Shown here: positions 23,487-31,960 of the stretch, piece by piece | Position numbering within the stretch: position 1 is the stretch's first letter | Layout: the number at the start of each line of letters is the position of its first letter | Assembly (NCBI GenBank): GCA_934130175.1 | Contig: CAKOXP010000001.1 | Coordinates: 57,438-121,437, forward strand | DNA length: 64,000 bases | Reading direction: 5' to 3' | Origin: an uncultured Bacilli bacterium | Lineage (GTDB): Bacteria; Bacillota_I; Bacilli_A; RF39; UBA660 | Notes under the pieces: generated by a model | Databases searched by the model: none | Told to the model about the DNA's origin: nothing | Seen by the model: only the letters and a program-made list of their open reading frames with translations | Made by a program: the position numbers and the translations under genes

Positions 23487-23864
23487 ATGACAATCAAAGA
23501 AATAAGTGAAAAATATGATATAACAAAAGATACTTTAAGATATTATGAAAAAATAGGTTTAATTTCAGAAGTCCCTAGAAGTAAAAATGGAATCAGAAAT
23601 TATGATGAAGCTTCATGCAAAAGAATAGAATTTATAAAATGTATGAGAAGTGCTGGAGTTGAAATTGAAATCTTAATAAAGTATATGGATTTATTAGAAA
23701 AAGGGACAAAAACAGCAATTGACAGAAGAAATTTACTTGCTGAACAAAAAGCTAAATTATTAGAAAAACAGAAAAGTATCAATGAAACAATTGAAAGACT
23801 AGATTATAAACTTAAGTTATATGATGAAATAATAGCTGGTAAGAGAAAAGACTTTGCAGAATAA
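23487..23864 (+). CDS. MerR-family regulator, AdhR-like
   Basis: 125 residues. The N-terminal winged helix is recognisable from TKDTLRYYEKIGLI and the wing residue pattern, and a coiled-coil dimerisation helix (about 80-118) follows. The single Cys lies in EFIKCMRSAGVEIE, the same context as the redox-active Cys of Bacillus AdhR, which responds to aldehydes and thiol-reactive electrophiles. It is the last gene of the operon and probably acts at the 19-bp-spacer promoter at 20924. Downstream bases 23865-23971 hold no gene I can support. Confidence 0.9.
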   Translation: MTIKEISEKYDITKDTLRYYEKIGLISEVPRSKNGIRNYDEASCKRIEFIKCMRSAGVEIEILIKYMDLLEKGTKTAIDRRNLLAEQKAKLLEKQKSINETIERLDYKLKLYDEIIAGKRKDFAE

Positions 23865-23971
23865 TAAAAACTATTTGTAAAGATTTATTAGAATTAAGTT
23901 TGATGAAAAAAAGTTTAGTAACTTATGCAAATAAGATTAATGGTTAGACAGAAAAATTATAGGAGGATGTT

Positions 23972-25729
23972 ATGTATAAAATTTTAGATAAAATTGAAGA
24001 TGTAAGTGATTTAAAAAAGATAGATAAAAAAGATTTAGAAGAATTAGCTTCTGAAATTAGAGAAGTATTATTAAAGAAATTAAGTATTCATGGAGGACAT
24101 TTTGGACCTAATTTTGGAATGGTAGAAGCAATTATTGCGATGCATTATGTTTTTAATTCTCCAATTGACAAAATTGTTTTTGATGTTTCTCATCAAAGTT
24201 ATACCCATAAAATTTTGACTGGTAGAAAACAAGCTTTTATTGATAGTAATCATTATGATGATGTTACTGGCTATACTAATCCGTCAGAAAGTAATCATGA
24301 TTTATTTAATGTTGGACACACCTCAACTTCCATTTCACTAGCATCAGGACTTGTAAAAGGAAGAGATTTAGTAGGAGATAAGTATAACGTTATTGCTGTT
24401 ATAGGTGATGGTTCGTTAAGTGGAGGAGAGGCTTTAGAGGGACTTGATTTTGCTGGCGAACTAGATACTAATTTTATTATTGTTGTTAATGATAATGGTA
24501 TGTCTATAGCGGAAAATCATGGTGGTTTATACAAAAATCTAGAAGAACTTCGCAAGTCAAACGGAACATGTTCAAATAATCTTTTCAAAGTAATGGGATT
24601 AGATTATGTATATGTTAATGATGGAAATGATTTGGATAAATTAATTGAAGTATTTACTAAGGTTAAAGATATTTCTCATCCTATTGTTGTTCATATTAAT
24701 ACTTTAAAAGGAAAAGGTTATAAAATTGCAGAAGAAAATAAGGAAAATTGGCACTGGTGTATGCCCTTTGATATAGAAACGGGAAAAAGTAAGATTTCTT
24801 CTTTCGAAGATTATGGCAGTTTAACCGGAAATTATTTATTATCTAAGATGCAAAACGATAAAAAAGTTGCAGCAATAGTTGCAGGTGTACCTACTAATAT
24901 TGGATTTACCAAAGAGTTACGTGATATCGCAAAAGACCAATTTATCGATGTTGGTATTGCTGAAGAACATGGAATTGCTCTTGCTTCAGGAATGGCTAAG
25001 AATGGATTAAAGCCCGTTTTTGCAACACATTCTAGTTTTATGCAAAGAACTTATGATCAGATATCTCAAGATTTATGCATCAATAACAATCCAGCAACAA
25101 TAATTGTTAATACAGCATCAGTTTATGGAATGAACGATGTTACCCATTTAGGACTTTATGATATTGCTATGATGTCAAATATTCCTAACTTAGTTTATTT
25201 AGCACCTACATCTAAGGAAGAATACTTTGCTATGCTTGATTGGGCTATAGAACAAGACAAATATCCTGTAGCTGTTCGTGTTCCATGTAACGGTGTTATT
25301 AGCGATAATAGAGTTGTAGATAAAGACTACAGTGATTTAAATAAATACAAGATAGAAAAACAAGGTAGTAAGATTGCAATAATTGCTTTAGGTGACTTTT
25401 ACCAGTTGGGAGAAGAAGTTGTTAATTATATCAAAGAAAAATTAAGTATAGATGCAACTTTAATTAACCCTAGATATATCACTGGTCTAGATAAAGAATT
25501 ACTAGATAAAATTTCTCTAGATCATGAGTTAGTTATCACTTTAGAAGATGGTATTTTAGAAGGTGGCTTTGGAGAAAAAATAGCAAGCTATTATGGACCA
25601 GTTGAAACCAAAGTTAAGAACTATGGTATTAAAAAAGATTTTTATGATAGATATGACGTAGGAGAACTATTAAAAGAAAATCATCTTACTAAAGAACAAA
25701 TTGTAGAAGATATCAATAAATTAATTTAA
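23972..25729 (+). CDS. dxs: 1-deoxy-D-xylulose-5-phosphate synthase (divergent form)
   Basis: 585 residues, close to usual DXS length. It joins pyruvate and glyceraldehyde 3-phosphate in a thiamine-diphosphate reaction, the entry to the MEP isoprenoid pathway and to thiamine and pyridoxal. The ThDP motif runs from GDGSLSGGEAL to NDNGMS, and SHQSYTHKILTGR plus GHTSTSISLASG are DXS-specific. Some usual DXS residues differ (FDVSHQS for WDVGHQ; NHDLFNVGH for DxFGxGH), so it may belong to a variant group. It has AGGAGG and a strong terminator, and seems monocistronic. Confidence 0.85.
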   Translation: MYKILDKIEDVSDLKKIDKKDLEELASEIREVLLKKLSIHGGHFGPNFGMVEAIIAMHYVFNSPIDKIVFDVSHQSYTHKILTGRKQAFIDSNHYDDVTGYTNPSESNHDLFNVGHTSTSISLASGLVKGRDLVGDKYNVIAVIGDGSLSGGEALEGLDFAGELDTNFIIVVNDNGMSIAENHGGLYKNLEELRKSNGTCSNNLFKVMGLDYVYVNDGNDLDKLIEVFTKVKDISHPIVVHINTLKGKGYKIAEENKENWHWCMPFDIETGKSKISSFEDYGSLTGNYLLSKMQNDKKVAAIVAGVPTNIGFTKELRDIAKDQFIDVGIAEEHGIALASGMAKNGLKPVFATHSSFMQRTYDQISQDLCINNNPATIIVNTASVYGMNDVTHLGLYDIAMMSNIPNLVYLAPTSKEEYFAMLDWAIEQDKYPVAVRVPCNGVISDNRVVDKDYSDLNKYKIEKQGSKIAIIALGDFYQLGEEVVNYIKEKLSIDATLINPRYITGLDKELLDKISLDHELVITLEDGILEGGFGEKIASYYGPVETKVKNYGIKKDFYDRYDVGELLKENHLTKEQIVEDINKLI

Positions 25730-25749
25730 GACTAGAAATAGTCTTTTTC
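25728..25749 (+). terminator. dxs terminator
   Basis: AAGACTA (25728-25734) pairs with TAGTCTT (25739-25745) around GAAA, then T-run. Confidence 0.85.
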
Positions 25750-25821
25750 TTTTAAATAAAATTGACTTTTAAATATATTTTTTCTATAATTTAAATATAT
25801 TATGGTAGGAGAGTGAGATAA

Positions 25822-27264
25822 GTGGAAGAAAAAGAAAAAACAACTGCTGTAGTGCCAGAAGCTAAGCAGGCTTTAGCAGATATTGAATCTAATAAGGTTC
25901 AAGATGGTAAAACTACTAAAAAAACAAGTAAAGCAGCAATATTAGTAGTAATTATTTGTGTAGTTGCATTTTTACTCATAGTAGCTGGTGTAGTTTACAT
26001 TAATATATCTAGAAATAATAAAAGGGTTATTGCAACAGGAATTACTAATTTAACTTCTAAATTTGATAAAATATTAGAAGTTGATAAAGATTTAGAATTA
26101 TCAAAAAATTATACCATTAGTGGTAATGTTAAATTAAATGTTGAAAGTAGTTATATGGATACGTTAGCTAACATAGATGCATATAAACCGTACATTAATT
26201 TAATTAATAATTTAGGAAAAACTAATAATGAATTTTCATTTCAACAAAACCTAGATTCTAAAAAGATGTTAGGCGGTATATCAAGTAAACTAAATAATGA
26301 GGAATTAATAAATGCTAAGTTATATATTGAAAAGGATAGAGCATATTACTTTGTTAAAGGATTTTTAGATAAGTATGTTGATGGTGGTAAAACTGATTAC
26401 TTAGATACAATTAAAGAAAATCAAAATACATATGAAAATATTGATTATTTATATAAGTTCATTATTAATTCACTTAAATCTAATTTAAAAGATGAGTATT
26501 TTACAAAGACAAGTGAAAAATTAATGATAGATGGAAAAACTATTAATACTAAGAAAATCACTTTAAATTTAGATAATAAAAGTGGTAATGAATTAATAAA
26601 TAATATTATAAGTGATTTAAAAAATGATAAAAAAGCGTCAAAGATTATAAAAGGATATGATATAAAATTAGAAAGTGTAGAGGATGGAAAAGCATTCTCA
26701 AGTGATGAGAAAATGACATTTAGTGTCTATGCTAATAATATTTCTTATAATATCTTGAAATATGATATTTCTGTTAAAGATTCATCAAATGATATTTTAG
26801 TAACTTATCTAGATCAAGAAACTGATGTAGTTGAAGTTTACAGTGATAATGAAAAACAATCAACTATAAAAATCACTAATAAAAATGATGTTTATGATTT
26901 AGATATTTTAGATAATAATGATAAAAAAGTAGCAGATTTTACGTATACAGATAATAAAAATAAAAAAGAATTAAATTATAACTTTAGTATAAATGGTACT
27001 ACATTAAAGGGAAAAGTATCATCAAATACAACTAATATTGTTAAAAATAAATCTTATAATAATAAAACTATAATTACAGCTAGTTTAAAATCAAATGGAA
27101 CTGATTTAGGATCAGCAAGAATAGAAGTAAATTCTAAAGCTAAAAGTGAAAGTGATATTAATGAAGATGTTACTAATGCAGTAACAGAGGATGAAATAAC
27201 TGCTGATCAAAGTGATGCTTTAATGAATATTGTTACTAATGCTTTAACTAAATTAATGGCATAA
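25822..27264 (+). CDS. Membrane-anchored extracytoplasmic protein, unknown
   Basis: 480 residues. A charged cytoplasmic start of about 43 residues is followed by one membrane segment (about 44-66) and a large exported part rich in Asn, Lys and Asp with beta-strand character. No catalytic motif visible. GTG 25822 is the start, with TAGGAGAG upstream; no in-frame ATG fits. Ends at a terminator at 27279. It resembles the anchored proteins at 6163 and 34368 only in architecture. No function can be given. Confidence 0.72.
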   Translation: MEEKEKTTAVVPEAKQALADIESNKVQDGKTTKKTSKAAILVVIICVVAFLLIVAGVVYINISRNNKRVIATGITNLTSKFDKILEVDKDLELSKNYTISGNVKLNVESSYMDTLANIDAYKPYINLINNLGKTNNEFSFQQNLDSKKMLGGISSKLNNEELINAKLYIEKDRAYYFVKGFLDKYVDGGKTDYLDTIKENQNTYENIDYLYKFIINSLKSNLKDEYFTKTSEKLMIDGKTINTKKITLNLDNKSGNELINNIISDLKNDKKASKIIKGYDIKLESVEDGKAFSSDEKMTFSVYANNISYNILKYDISVKDSSNDILVTYLDQETDVVEVYSDNEKQSTIKITNKNDVYDLDILDNNDKKVADFTYTDNKNKKELNYNFSINGTTLKGKVSSNTTNIVKNKSYNNKTIITASLKSNGTDLGSARIEVNSKAKSESDINEDVTNAVTEDEITADQSDALMNIVTNALTKLMA

Positions 27265-27278
27265 TACAAATAAATGTT

Positions 27279-27303
27279 AAAAGGAAGAGTTTTTCCTTTT
27301 TTT
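27279..27303 (+). terminator. Terminator after the 25822 gene
   Basis: AAAAGGAA (27279-27286) pairs with TTCCTTTT (27293-27300), T-run to 27303. Confidence 0.75.
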
Positions 27304-27338
27304 AGTTGACAAAAGTAGTAAAAGAATCCAATTTGTTC

Positions 27339-27367
27339 TTGAGAAAAATGCAAAAGTAATATATATT
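27339..27367 (+). promoter_or_regulatory. Promoter of the yitT-like gene
   Basis: TTGAGA (27339-27344), 17-bp spacer, TATATT (27362-27367), 24 bases before the start codon. Confidence 0.55.
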
Positions 27368-27390
27368 AAAATAAAGGAGAATAATAGGAT

Positions 27391-28260
27391 ATGGAAAAAC
27401 TTAAAACAAAGAAATATCAAACTTTAATAAATTTTTTAATGTTAACGTTAGGTTCAATTATAGGGGCTTTTGCTTTAGAAACAATATTAATACCTAATAC
27501 AATTTTAGATGGTGGAGTTACTGGTATATCAATTATTATTTCAAAATTAACTAGTATTCCATTAAGTATTTTAGTCTTAATTTTAAATATACCATTTGTA
27601 TATATAGGTTATAAAAATATGGGTAAAGGATTCTTAATGCGAGCAGTTTATTCAATGGTGTTATTTTCACTTTCACTTTCATACTTTGCCTATTTTGATA
27701 CTTTAATAGATGCAATTTTACTTGCAACAGTATATGGTGGAGCTTTATTAGGACTAGGAGTAGGACTCGTTATTCATGCAGGTGGATGTGTTGATGGTAC
27801 TGAATCAGTTGCACTAGTTATAAGTAAAAGGACATCTTTGTCAGTAGGACAAGTTGTATTAATTTTCAATCTTATAATTTATTTTGTAGCGGGATTTATT
27901 TTTGGAATAGATAGAGCTCTTTACTCATTATTAACTTACTTTATAACCTATAAAGTTATTGATTTAGTATCAGAAGGATTTGAACAAGCAAAAGCTGCCT
28001 TAATTGTTACAGAAAAAGGAACCGATATGGCTGAAGAGATTTACAAGAAGTTAGGTAGAACTGTTACTAAATTAAAAGGAAAAGGTTTAATTAGTGGTGA
28101 AAAAGAAGTTTTATATTGTGTTTTGACACGTATTGAGGTTTTTGAATTAAAAAGAATATGTGAAAATCTAGATCAAAGTAGTTTTATATCAATATTAGAG
28201 GTTTCAGAAATTATTGGTGATCACATCAAGTCTAATAAAAAGAAGAAATTTAAGGGTTAA
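27391..28260 (+). CDS. YitT-family membrane protein
   Basis: 289 residues. The N-terminal part (about 12-195) has five to six membrane segments of the YitT/DUF161 type, including LIPNTILDGGVTGISI and GGCVDGTESVAL. The C-terminal part (about 205-280) is a soluble DUF2179-like domain (AALIVTEKG, LSG-type loop, VLTRIEVFEL). The family is widespread in Firmicutes, with unknown transport or regulatory role. Ends at a terminator (28317). Confidence 0.88.
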   Translation: MEKLKTKKYQTLINFLMLTLGSIIGAFALETILIPNTILDGGVTGISIIISKLTSIPLSILVLILNIPFVYIGYKNMGKGFLMRAVYSMVLFSLSLSYFAYFDTLIDAILLATVYGGALLGLGVGLVIHAGGCVDGTESVALVISKRTSLSVGQVVLIFNLIIYFVAGFIFGIDRALYSLLTYFITYKVIDLVSEGFEQAKAALIVTEKGTDMAEEIYKKLGRTVTKLKGKGLISGEKEVLYCVLTRIEVFELKRICENLDQSSFISILEVSEIIGDHIKSNKKKKFKG

Positions 28261-28316
28261 GTAAAATTTAGTTAGCGGTTATGCAAAGTCTTTAAACAGA
28301 GATTTTGAACCGACAG

Positions 28317-28345
28317 TCAAGCAAAATTTATGCTTGATTTTTTTT
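28317..28345 (+). terminator. Terminator after yitT-like gene
   Basis: TCAAGCA (28317-28323) pairs with TGCTTGA (28331-28337), loop AAATTTA, then eight T. Its T-run joins the G tract of the next promoter. Confidence 0.85.
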
Positions 28346-28365
28346 GTTCGGGGGGGGGGTATAAT
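28334..28365 (+). promoter_or_regulatory. Putative phase-variable promoter with G10 tract in the spacer
   Basis: TATAAT at 28360-28365 is directly preceded by ten G (28350-28359). A candidate -35 TTGATT at 28334-28339 gives a 20-bp spacer; loss of three G would give the optimal 17 bp. G10 is very unlikely by chance in such AT-rich DNA, and changes in tract length would alter promoter strength. Confidence 0.6.
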
Positions 28366-28399
28366 ATTCTTAGATATATTAAAATAGAGGGTGTCTAAG

Positions 28400-29149
28400 A
28401 TGAAGAAAACAATTGTGATAATTATAGTTAATATAATGATAGCTGTTATTATTTCTATAGGAGGTGTTTATGCAGCAACCACTTATGCCATTAGTGCCTC
28501 AAAAATTGGATATACAGATAACTCTAGCCTAGGGGCAGATAATGTTCAAGCAGCGATTGATGGAACATGTACTAAATTTTCTACTAAATTGAATAACATA
28601 ATAGGGCAAATATATCCAGTGGGAAGTATTTATATATCAACATCTATATCAGATCCTAAGGTAGTTGCATCAACGCTTGGTGTTGGAACATGGGAAGCAT
28701 ATGCAACTGGTAGAACTTTAATTGGTTCAGGTTCTAATGGAACGACTTCTTATTCTGCAAATACAACAGGTGGAAATGAGAAAAGTAGTATTACATTAAC
28801 AGTTGAAAACCTTCCTTCTCATAGTCATACATATGATAAGTCTAGTTCAACTACCGGTTCACATGTTTTGACTATTGCTGAAATGCCTAGCCATAATCAT
28901 GTTGTTCAATTTGCTTTTGCAGGGAATTCTGGAACTGGTTCTGTTGTTACAGTTCCTGGCTATCCAAGTACAAATAAATCAGGTCAATATGAGGTAGGAA
29001 CTGTCTCAAATACTGGTGGAAATTCTGGTCACACACATTCAATAAACTTATCATCTGCTAGTACGGGAGCAGTAGGTAGCTCCAAGGCCATAAGTGTAAA
29101 TAATGTTCAACCTTATGTAACAGTTTACATGTATAAAAGAACAAAGTGA
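28400..29149 (+). CDS. Exported surface protein with phage tail-collar/fibre-like domain
   Basis: 249 residues. N-terminal signal or anchor (about 1-26, ending in GVYAATTYA), a short helical stalk with DNVQAAID, then a domain like the C-terminal part of phage tail fibres and collar proteins: IGQIYPVGSIYIST, GVGTWEAYATGRTLIGSG, GG-rich turns and repeated ENLPSHSH / EMPSHNH / SGHTHSI, ending in NVQPYVTVYMYKR. The His repeats often bind metal in fibre tips. ATG 28400 is preferred over GTG 28391 because AGAGGG sits at the right distance. Promoter contains a G10 tract, so expression may switch. Probably an adhesin or fibre-type surface protein. Confidence 0.75.
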   Translation: MKKTIVIIIVNIMIAVIISIGGVYAATTYAISASKIGYTDNSSLGADNVQAAIDGTCTKFSTKLNNIIGQIYPVGSIYISTSISDPKVVASTLGVGTWEAYATGRTLIGSGSNGTTSYSANTTGGNEKSSITLTVENLPSHSHTYDKSSSTTGSHVLTIAEMPSHNHVVQFAFAGNSGTGSVVTVPGYPSTNKSGQYEVGTVSNTGGNSGHTHSINLSSASTGAVGSSKAISVNNVQPYVTVYMYKRTK

Positions 29150-29199
29150 TAATGTAACTTAAAGAACGAATTTACGAGTATAAATAAAAACGTTTATAA

Positions 29200-29233
29200 A
29201 GCCAACTAAGAAATATTTTGTGAGCAGTTGGCT
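29200..29233 (+). other. Hairpin downstream of the surface protein gene
   Basis: AGCCAACT (29200-29207) pairs with AGTTGGCT (29226-29233). No long T-run, so a weak terminator or mRNA end protection is possible. Confidence 0.4.
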
Positions 29234-29277
29234 CTTCATACATAGGAAATTCTCTTCTTATTGATAAAATTATAGTT

Positions 29278-29418
29278 ATGTATTGTTATCACTTCCAAGA
29301 ATCAAGTGAAGAGACAACTAAAACAATAAGTACAACGTGTGCTAATTCAACGTCAACTGAAGAATGTGCCAAAGAAGGTAATGATTATGCTAAAATAACT
29401 TTAATCAGTATAGATTAA
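29278..29418 (+). other. Possible small ORF or gene remnant (46 codons)
   Basis: ATG 29278 to TAA 29416-29418 gives a Thr/Ser/Glu-rich peptide with three Cys. No Shine-Dalgarno is visible. It lies between the surface gene and a strong terminator (29470-29500), so it could be the degraded 3' end of a lost gene. Apart from this and the hairpin at 29200, I see nothing in the gene-free stretch 29150-29529. Confidence 0.25.
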
Positions 29419-29469
29419 AAAATTAGATAAAACGTTTCAGAAAAACTTTCATTAAAAGACAATAATACT

Positions 29470-29500
29470 ATAGAAGGAAAAGTAATTCCTTCTATTTTTT
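29470..29500 (+). terminator. Strong terminator without an obvious gene in front
   Basis: ATAGAAGGAA (29470-29479) pairs with TTCCTTCTAT (29486-29495), then five more T. Confidence 0.82.
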
Positions 29501-29529
29501 GTTTTGGATAAAGGAAAGGATGTGATAAA

Positions 29530-30393
29530 ATGTCTGAAACAAGAAGCAAATTTTATACTTGTAGGAATGATCGAGCCTTTAAGGAAGTGTTCATGAAAGA
29601 AGAAAGTAAAGATATTTTAACTAAATTATTAGAATCAATTCTAGATGTAAAGATAGAAGATATTGAGTTTTTAAATCTAGAAAGAAATGTTGATAATATT
29701 CATGTTAGAAGAAAACACTTTGATTTATTTTTACAAACTAATATAGGAAAGATTCAAGTAGAAGTAAATGCAGAAAAACCTAATTATCTTCATCCGAGAA
29801 ATGCTTCATTCATCTTTGATACATATTCACATGAAGTAAAAAAAGGCGATGAATATAATGAAGATACCTTAGTAATTCAAATTAACTTAAGTTATTCTTT
29901 AAGTATAGAAGAGTTAGTAAGAATCTATAAAGTAAGAGATGAAGAAGGAAATGAATATATCAAAAATTTAATAATATATGATATAAATATGGATAAAATA
30001 AAAGATATATGGTATTCTAAATCTAGAAATGAGATAGAAAAATACAAATACTTAATAATGTTAGACTTAAATCAAGAAGAATTAAAAACTTTAGAAGAAC
30101 TATCTCAGGATAGGAGTGTTGATAAGTATATGAAAACATTAGAAGAAGTAAATCAAAATCCAGATTTTAGAGAATTTATGAGTGCAGAAGAAGATAACCG
30201 AAAAATAGAGAATTCCTTAAGAAGAGAAGCAATTGAAAAAGGGTTAGCTGAAGGATTGGAACAAGGAATAGAACAAGGCTCAACAGAAAAAGCAATTGAA
30301 ATAGCAAGGAATCTTTTGCAAAATAAAGTAGATATATCTATTATTTTACAGTCTACAGGAATATCAAAAGAAGATTTAGAAAAATTAAAATAA
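29530..30393 (+). CDS. Rpn-family PD-(D/E)XK nuclease (recombination-promoting nuclease/transposase-like)
   Basis: 287 residues. The N-terminal nuclease domain shows the family opening KFYTCRNDRAFKEVF, then the PD-(D/E)XK core as FDLFLQT followed by IQVEVNAE (D then E-x-N). The C-terminal part has the usual EKGLAEGLEQG helix repeats. Rpn proteins raise RecA-independent recombination and are often called 'transposase', but there are no inverted repeats or target duplications here, so it is not an insertion sequence. Monocistronic with a shared terminator. Confidence 0.88.
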   Translation: MSETRSKFYTCRNDRAFKEVFMKEESKDILTKLLESILDVKIEDIEFLNLERNVDNIHVRRKHFDLFLQTNIGKIQVEVNAEKPNYLHPRNASFIFDTYSHEVKKGDEYNEDTLVIQINLSYSLSIEELVRIYKVRDEEGNEYIKNLIIYDINMDKIKDIWYSKSRNEIEKYKYLIMLDLNQEELKTLEELSQDRSVDKYMKTLEEVNQNPDFREFMSAEEDNRKIENSLRREAIEKGLAEGLEQGIEQGSTEKAIEIARNLLQNKVDISIILQSTGISKEDLEKLK

Positions 30394-30399
30394 TTATTC

Positions 30400-30436
30400 A
30401 AAAAAAAGACAAACTTATTATTGCTTGTCTTTTTTT
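30400..30436. terminator. Bidirectional terminator between the Rpn and alpha/beta hydrolase genes
   Basis: A-run plus AAAGACAA (30400-30412) pairs with TTGTCTTT plus T-run (30425-30436). It serves both converging genes. Confidence 0.8.
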
Positions 30437-31200
30437 AGTTCCTCTAAAAATTCATCTATTAACTTATTTGTTAGAGTCTGATATGCAAGGTATGAATAAT
30501 GTTCTGCATTAGGATAAATTACTAATTTAGAATTTTCTATATTTTTAGCTATATAATATCCATCTTTTAAAGGTGTATCCTTATCTTTTTCTCCCCATAT
30601 TATTAAAGTCTTAGTATCAATCTCTTTATAAAAATATTTTAAATCCTCATTAACAATATTCTTAAATGTTTCACACATATTAGAATCTAATACTTTATAA
30701 TCACTTGAAGCAAAAAGTTTAAATAATTTTTTGAAATAAATATTTCTTTTTCTCTTAGGTAGTAGATATCTTCCCAATTTTAGTATCTTATAAATAGTTT
30801 GCTTTAATCTTTTATAAATTCCCCTTTTAGGTTTAATACCTGCGATATCTATAAGAATAAGACCATCTACATCATCCTTATAATATCCAGCAAGAAGTGT
30901 TGCGATACGTCCTCCAAATGAATGAGCAATAATTATAGGATTTTTAATATTTTCTTCTTCAATAAAATCTCTTATGATATTAGTATAATCATAAATTGTT
31001 AAATCATGTTCTGGAAATATACTTCTACCAAAACCAGGATAGTCAAAAATATAGATTGTATTTTCTTCTTCTAAATGTCTGATCATAAAATCAAATGTTT
31101 TTCTAGTATCTCCCCAACCAGGTAAGATTATAATAGTTCTTTTACCAGTTCCATACTTTTTATAATATAGTGAGTAAGTATCTTTATTAAAATACATCAT
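30418..31200 (-). CDS. Alpha/beta hydrolase
   Basis: 260 residues, single domain. The oxyanion region is LPGWGDTRKTFDF, the nucleophile elbow is IAHSFGGRIA (Ser in GxSxG-type AHSFGG), the acid is in IIWGEKDKDTPL and the general base is His in PNAEHYSYL. It looks like a cytoplasmic esterase or lipase-type hydrolase; substrate unknown. AGGTGAT precedes two adjacent ATG codons, so the start could be 31200 or 31197. Confidence 0.88.
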   Translation of the reverse strand: MMYFNKDTYSLYYKKYGTGKRTIIILPGWGDTRKTFDFMIRHLEEENTIYIFDYPGFGRSIFPEHDLTIYDYTNIIRDFIEEENIKNPIIIAHSFGGRIATLLAGYYKDDVDGLILIDIAGIKPKRGIYKRLKQTIYKILKLGRYLLPKRKRNIYFKKLFKLFASSDYKVLDSNMCETFKNIVNEDLKYFYKEIDTKTLIIWGEKDKDTPLKDGYYIAKNIENSKLVIYPNAEHYSYLAYQTLTNKLIDEFLEELKKDKQ

Positions 31201-31311
31201 ATATCACCTATAGTAATCTATGAAATAAAAAAAATATGGTTCTTGCTTTTCTTATTCGCTATATTTTAGTATAATAAATAAAGAAAGTATAAAAAGTTAG
31301 TAGGGATTTAG

Positions 31312-31950
31312 ATGAAATTTCAATATAATGATAAAGAATATGATGTTAACATTTGTAAGAAAAGAACTAATAAAAATACATATATTAGAGTTAAAAATGA
31401 TTTAACTATTCAAGTTACAACTAATATTTTTACAAGTGATAGAGAGATACTTAAACTAATTAATGATAACTCATCATCAATTATTAGGATGATTAATAGT
31501 CAGTTAAAAAAGAAAGAATCTAATGAAGGATTTTTCTATTTAGGAAAAAAATATGATCCTGTTTATGTAGAGTATTGTGATATTTCATTTGGAGAAGAAA
31601 AAGTTTTTCTAAATAAAAATCTAGATATTGATAAATGGTATAAAAAACAAGCTAAAGACATATTTAAAAATCACTTAGATTTAAACTATAATAACTTTAG
31701 TAGAAACATCCCATATCCGTCTTTAAGAATTAGAAAGATGACTACTAGGTGGGGTGTATGTAATGTTAAAGATAAATGTGTTACTTTGAATTTAGAATTA
31801 ATGAAAAGAGATTTAAAATATTTAGATTATGTTATTATTCATGAACTTTCACATTTGATAGAAGCAAATCATTCCGATAAGTTTTGGAAGATAGTAGAAG
31901 AAAATTGTCCTGACTATAAAAAAATTAGAAAAGAAATGAAATATTTTTAG
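31312..31950 (+). CDS. YgjP-like zinc metallopeptidase (M48/WLM type)
   Basis: 212 residues. The zinc site is VIIHELSHLIEANHSDKFW (HExxH, Glu as in YgjP-like proteins), preceded by the substrate-side motif MTTRWGVCNVKDKCV. Family members are DUF45/YgjP proteins of unclear target. It leads a run of RNA-maturation genes (31961-33842) 10 bases downstream and shares their direction, but no functional link is known. Confidence 0.85.
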   Translation: MKFQYNDKEYDVNICKKRTNKNTYIRVKNDLTIQVTTNIFTSDREILKLINDNSSSIIRMINSQLKKKESNEGFFYLGKKYDPVYVEYCDISFGEEKVFLNKNLDIDKWYKKQAKDIFKNHLDLNYNNFSRNIPYPSLRIRKMTTRWGVCNVKDKCVTLNLELMKRDLKYLDYVIIHELSHLIEANHSDKFWKIVEENCPDYKKIRKEMKYF

Positions 31951-31960
31951 AGGTGATAGT

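Noticed and set aside
10691..29233. GCCAACT stems at 10698 and 29200 as a shared RNA element
   Set aside because: Only seven bases agree and only the second has a pairing arm.
29530..30393. Rpn gene as an insertion sequence
   Set aside because: No terminal inverted repeats or target-site duplication; the gene lies between ordinary terminators and promoters.
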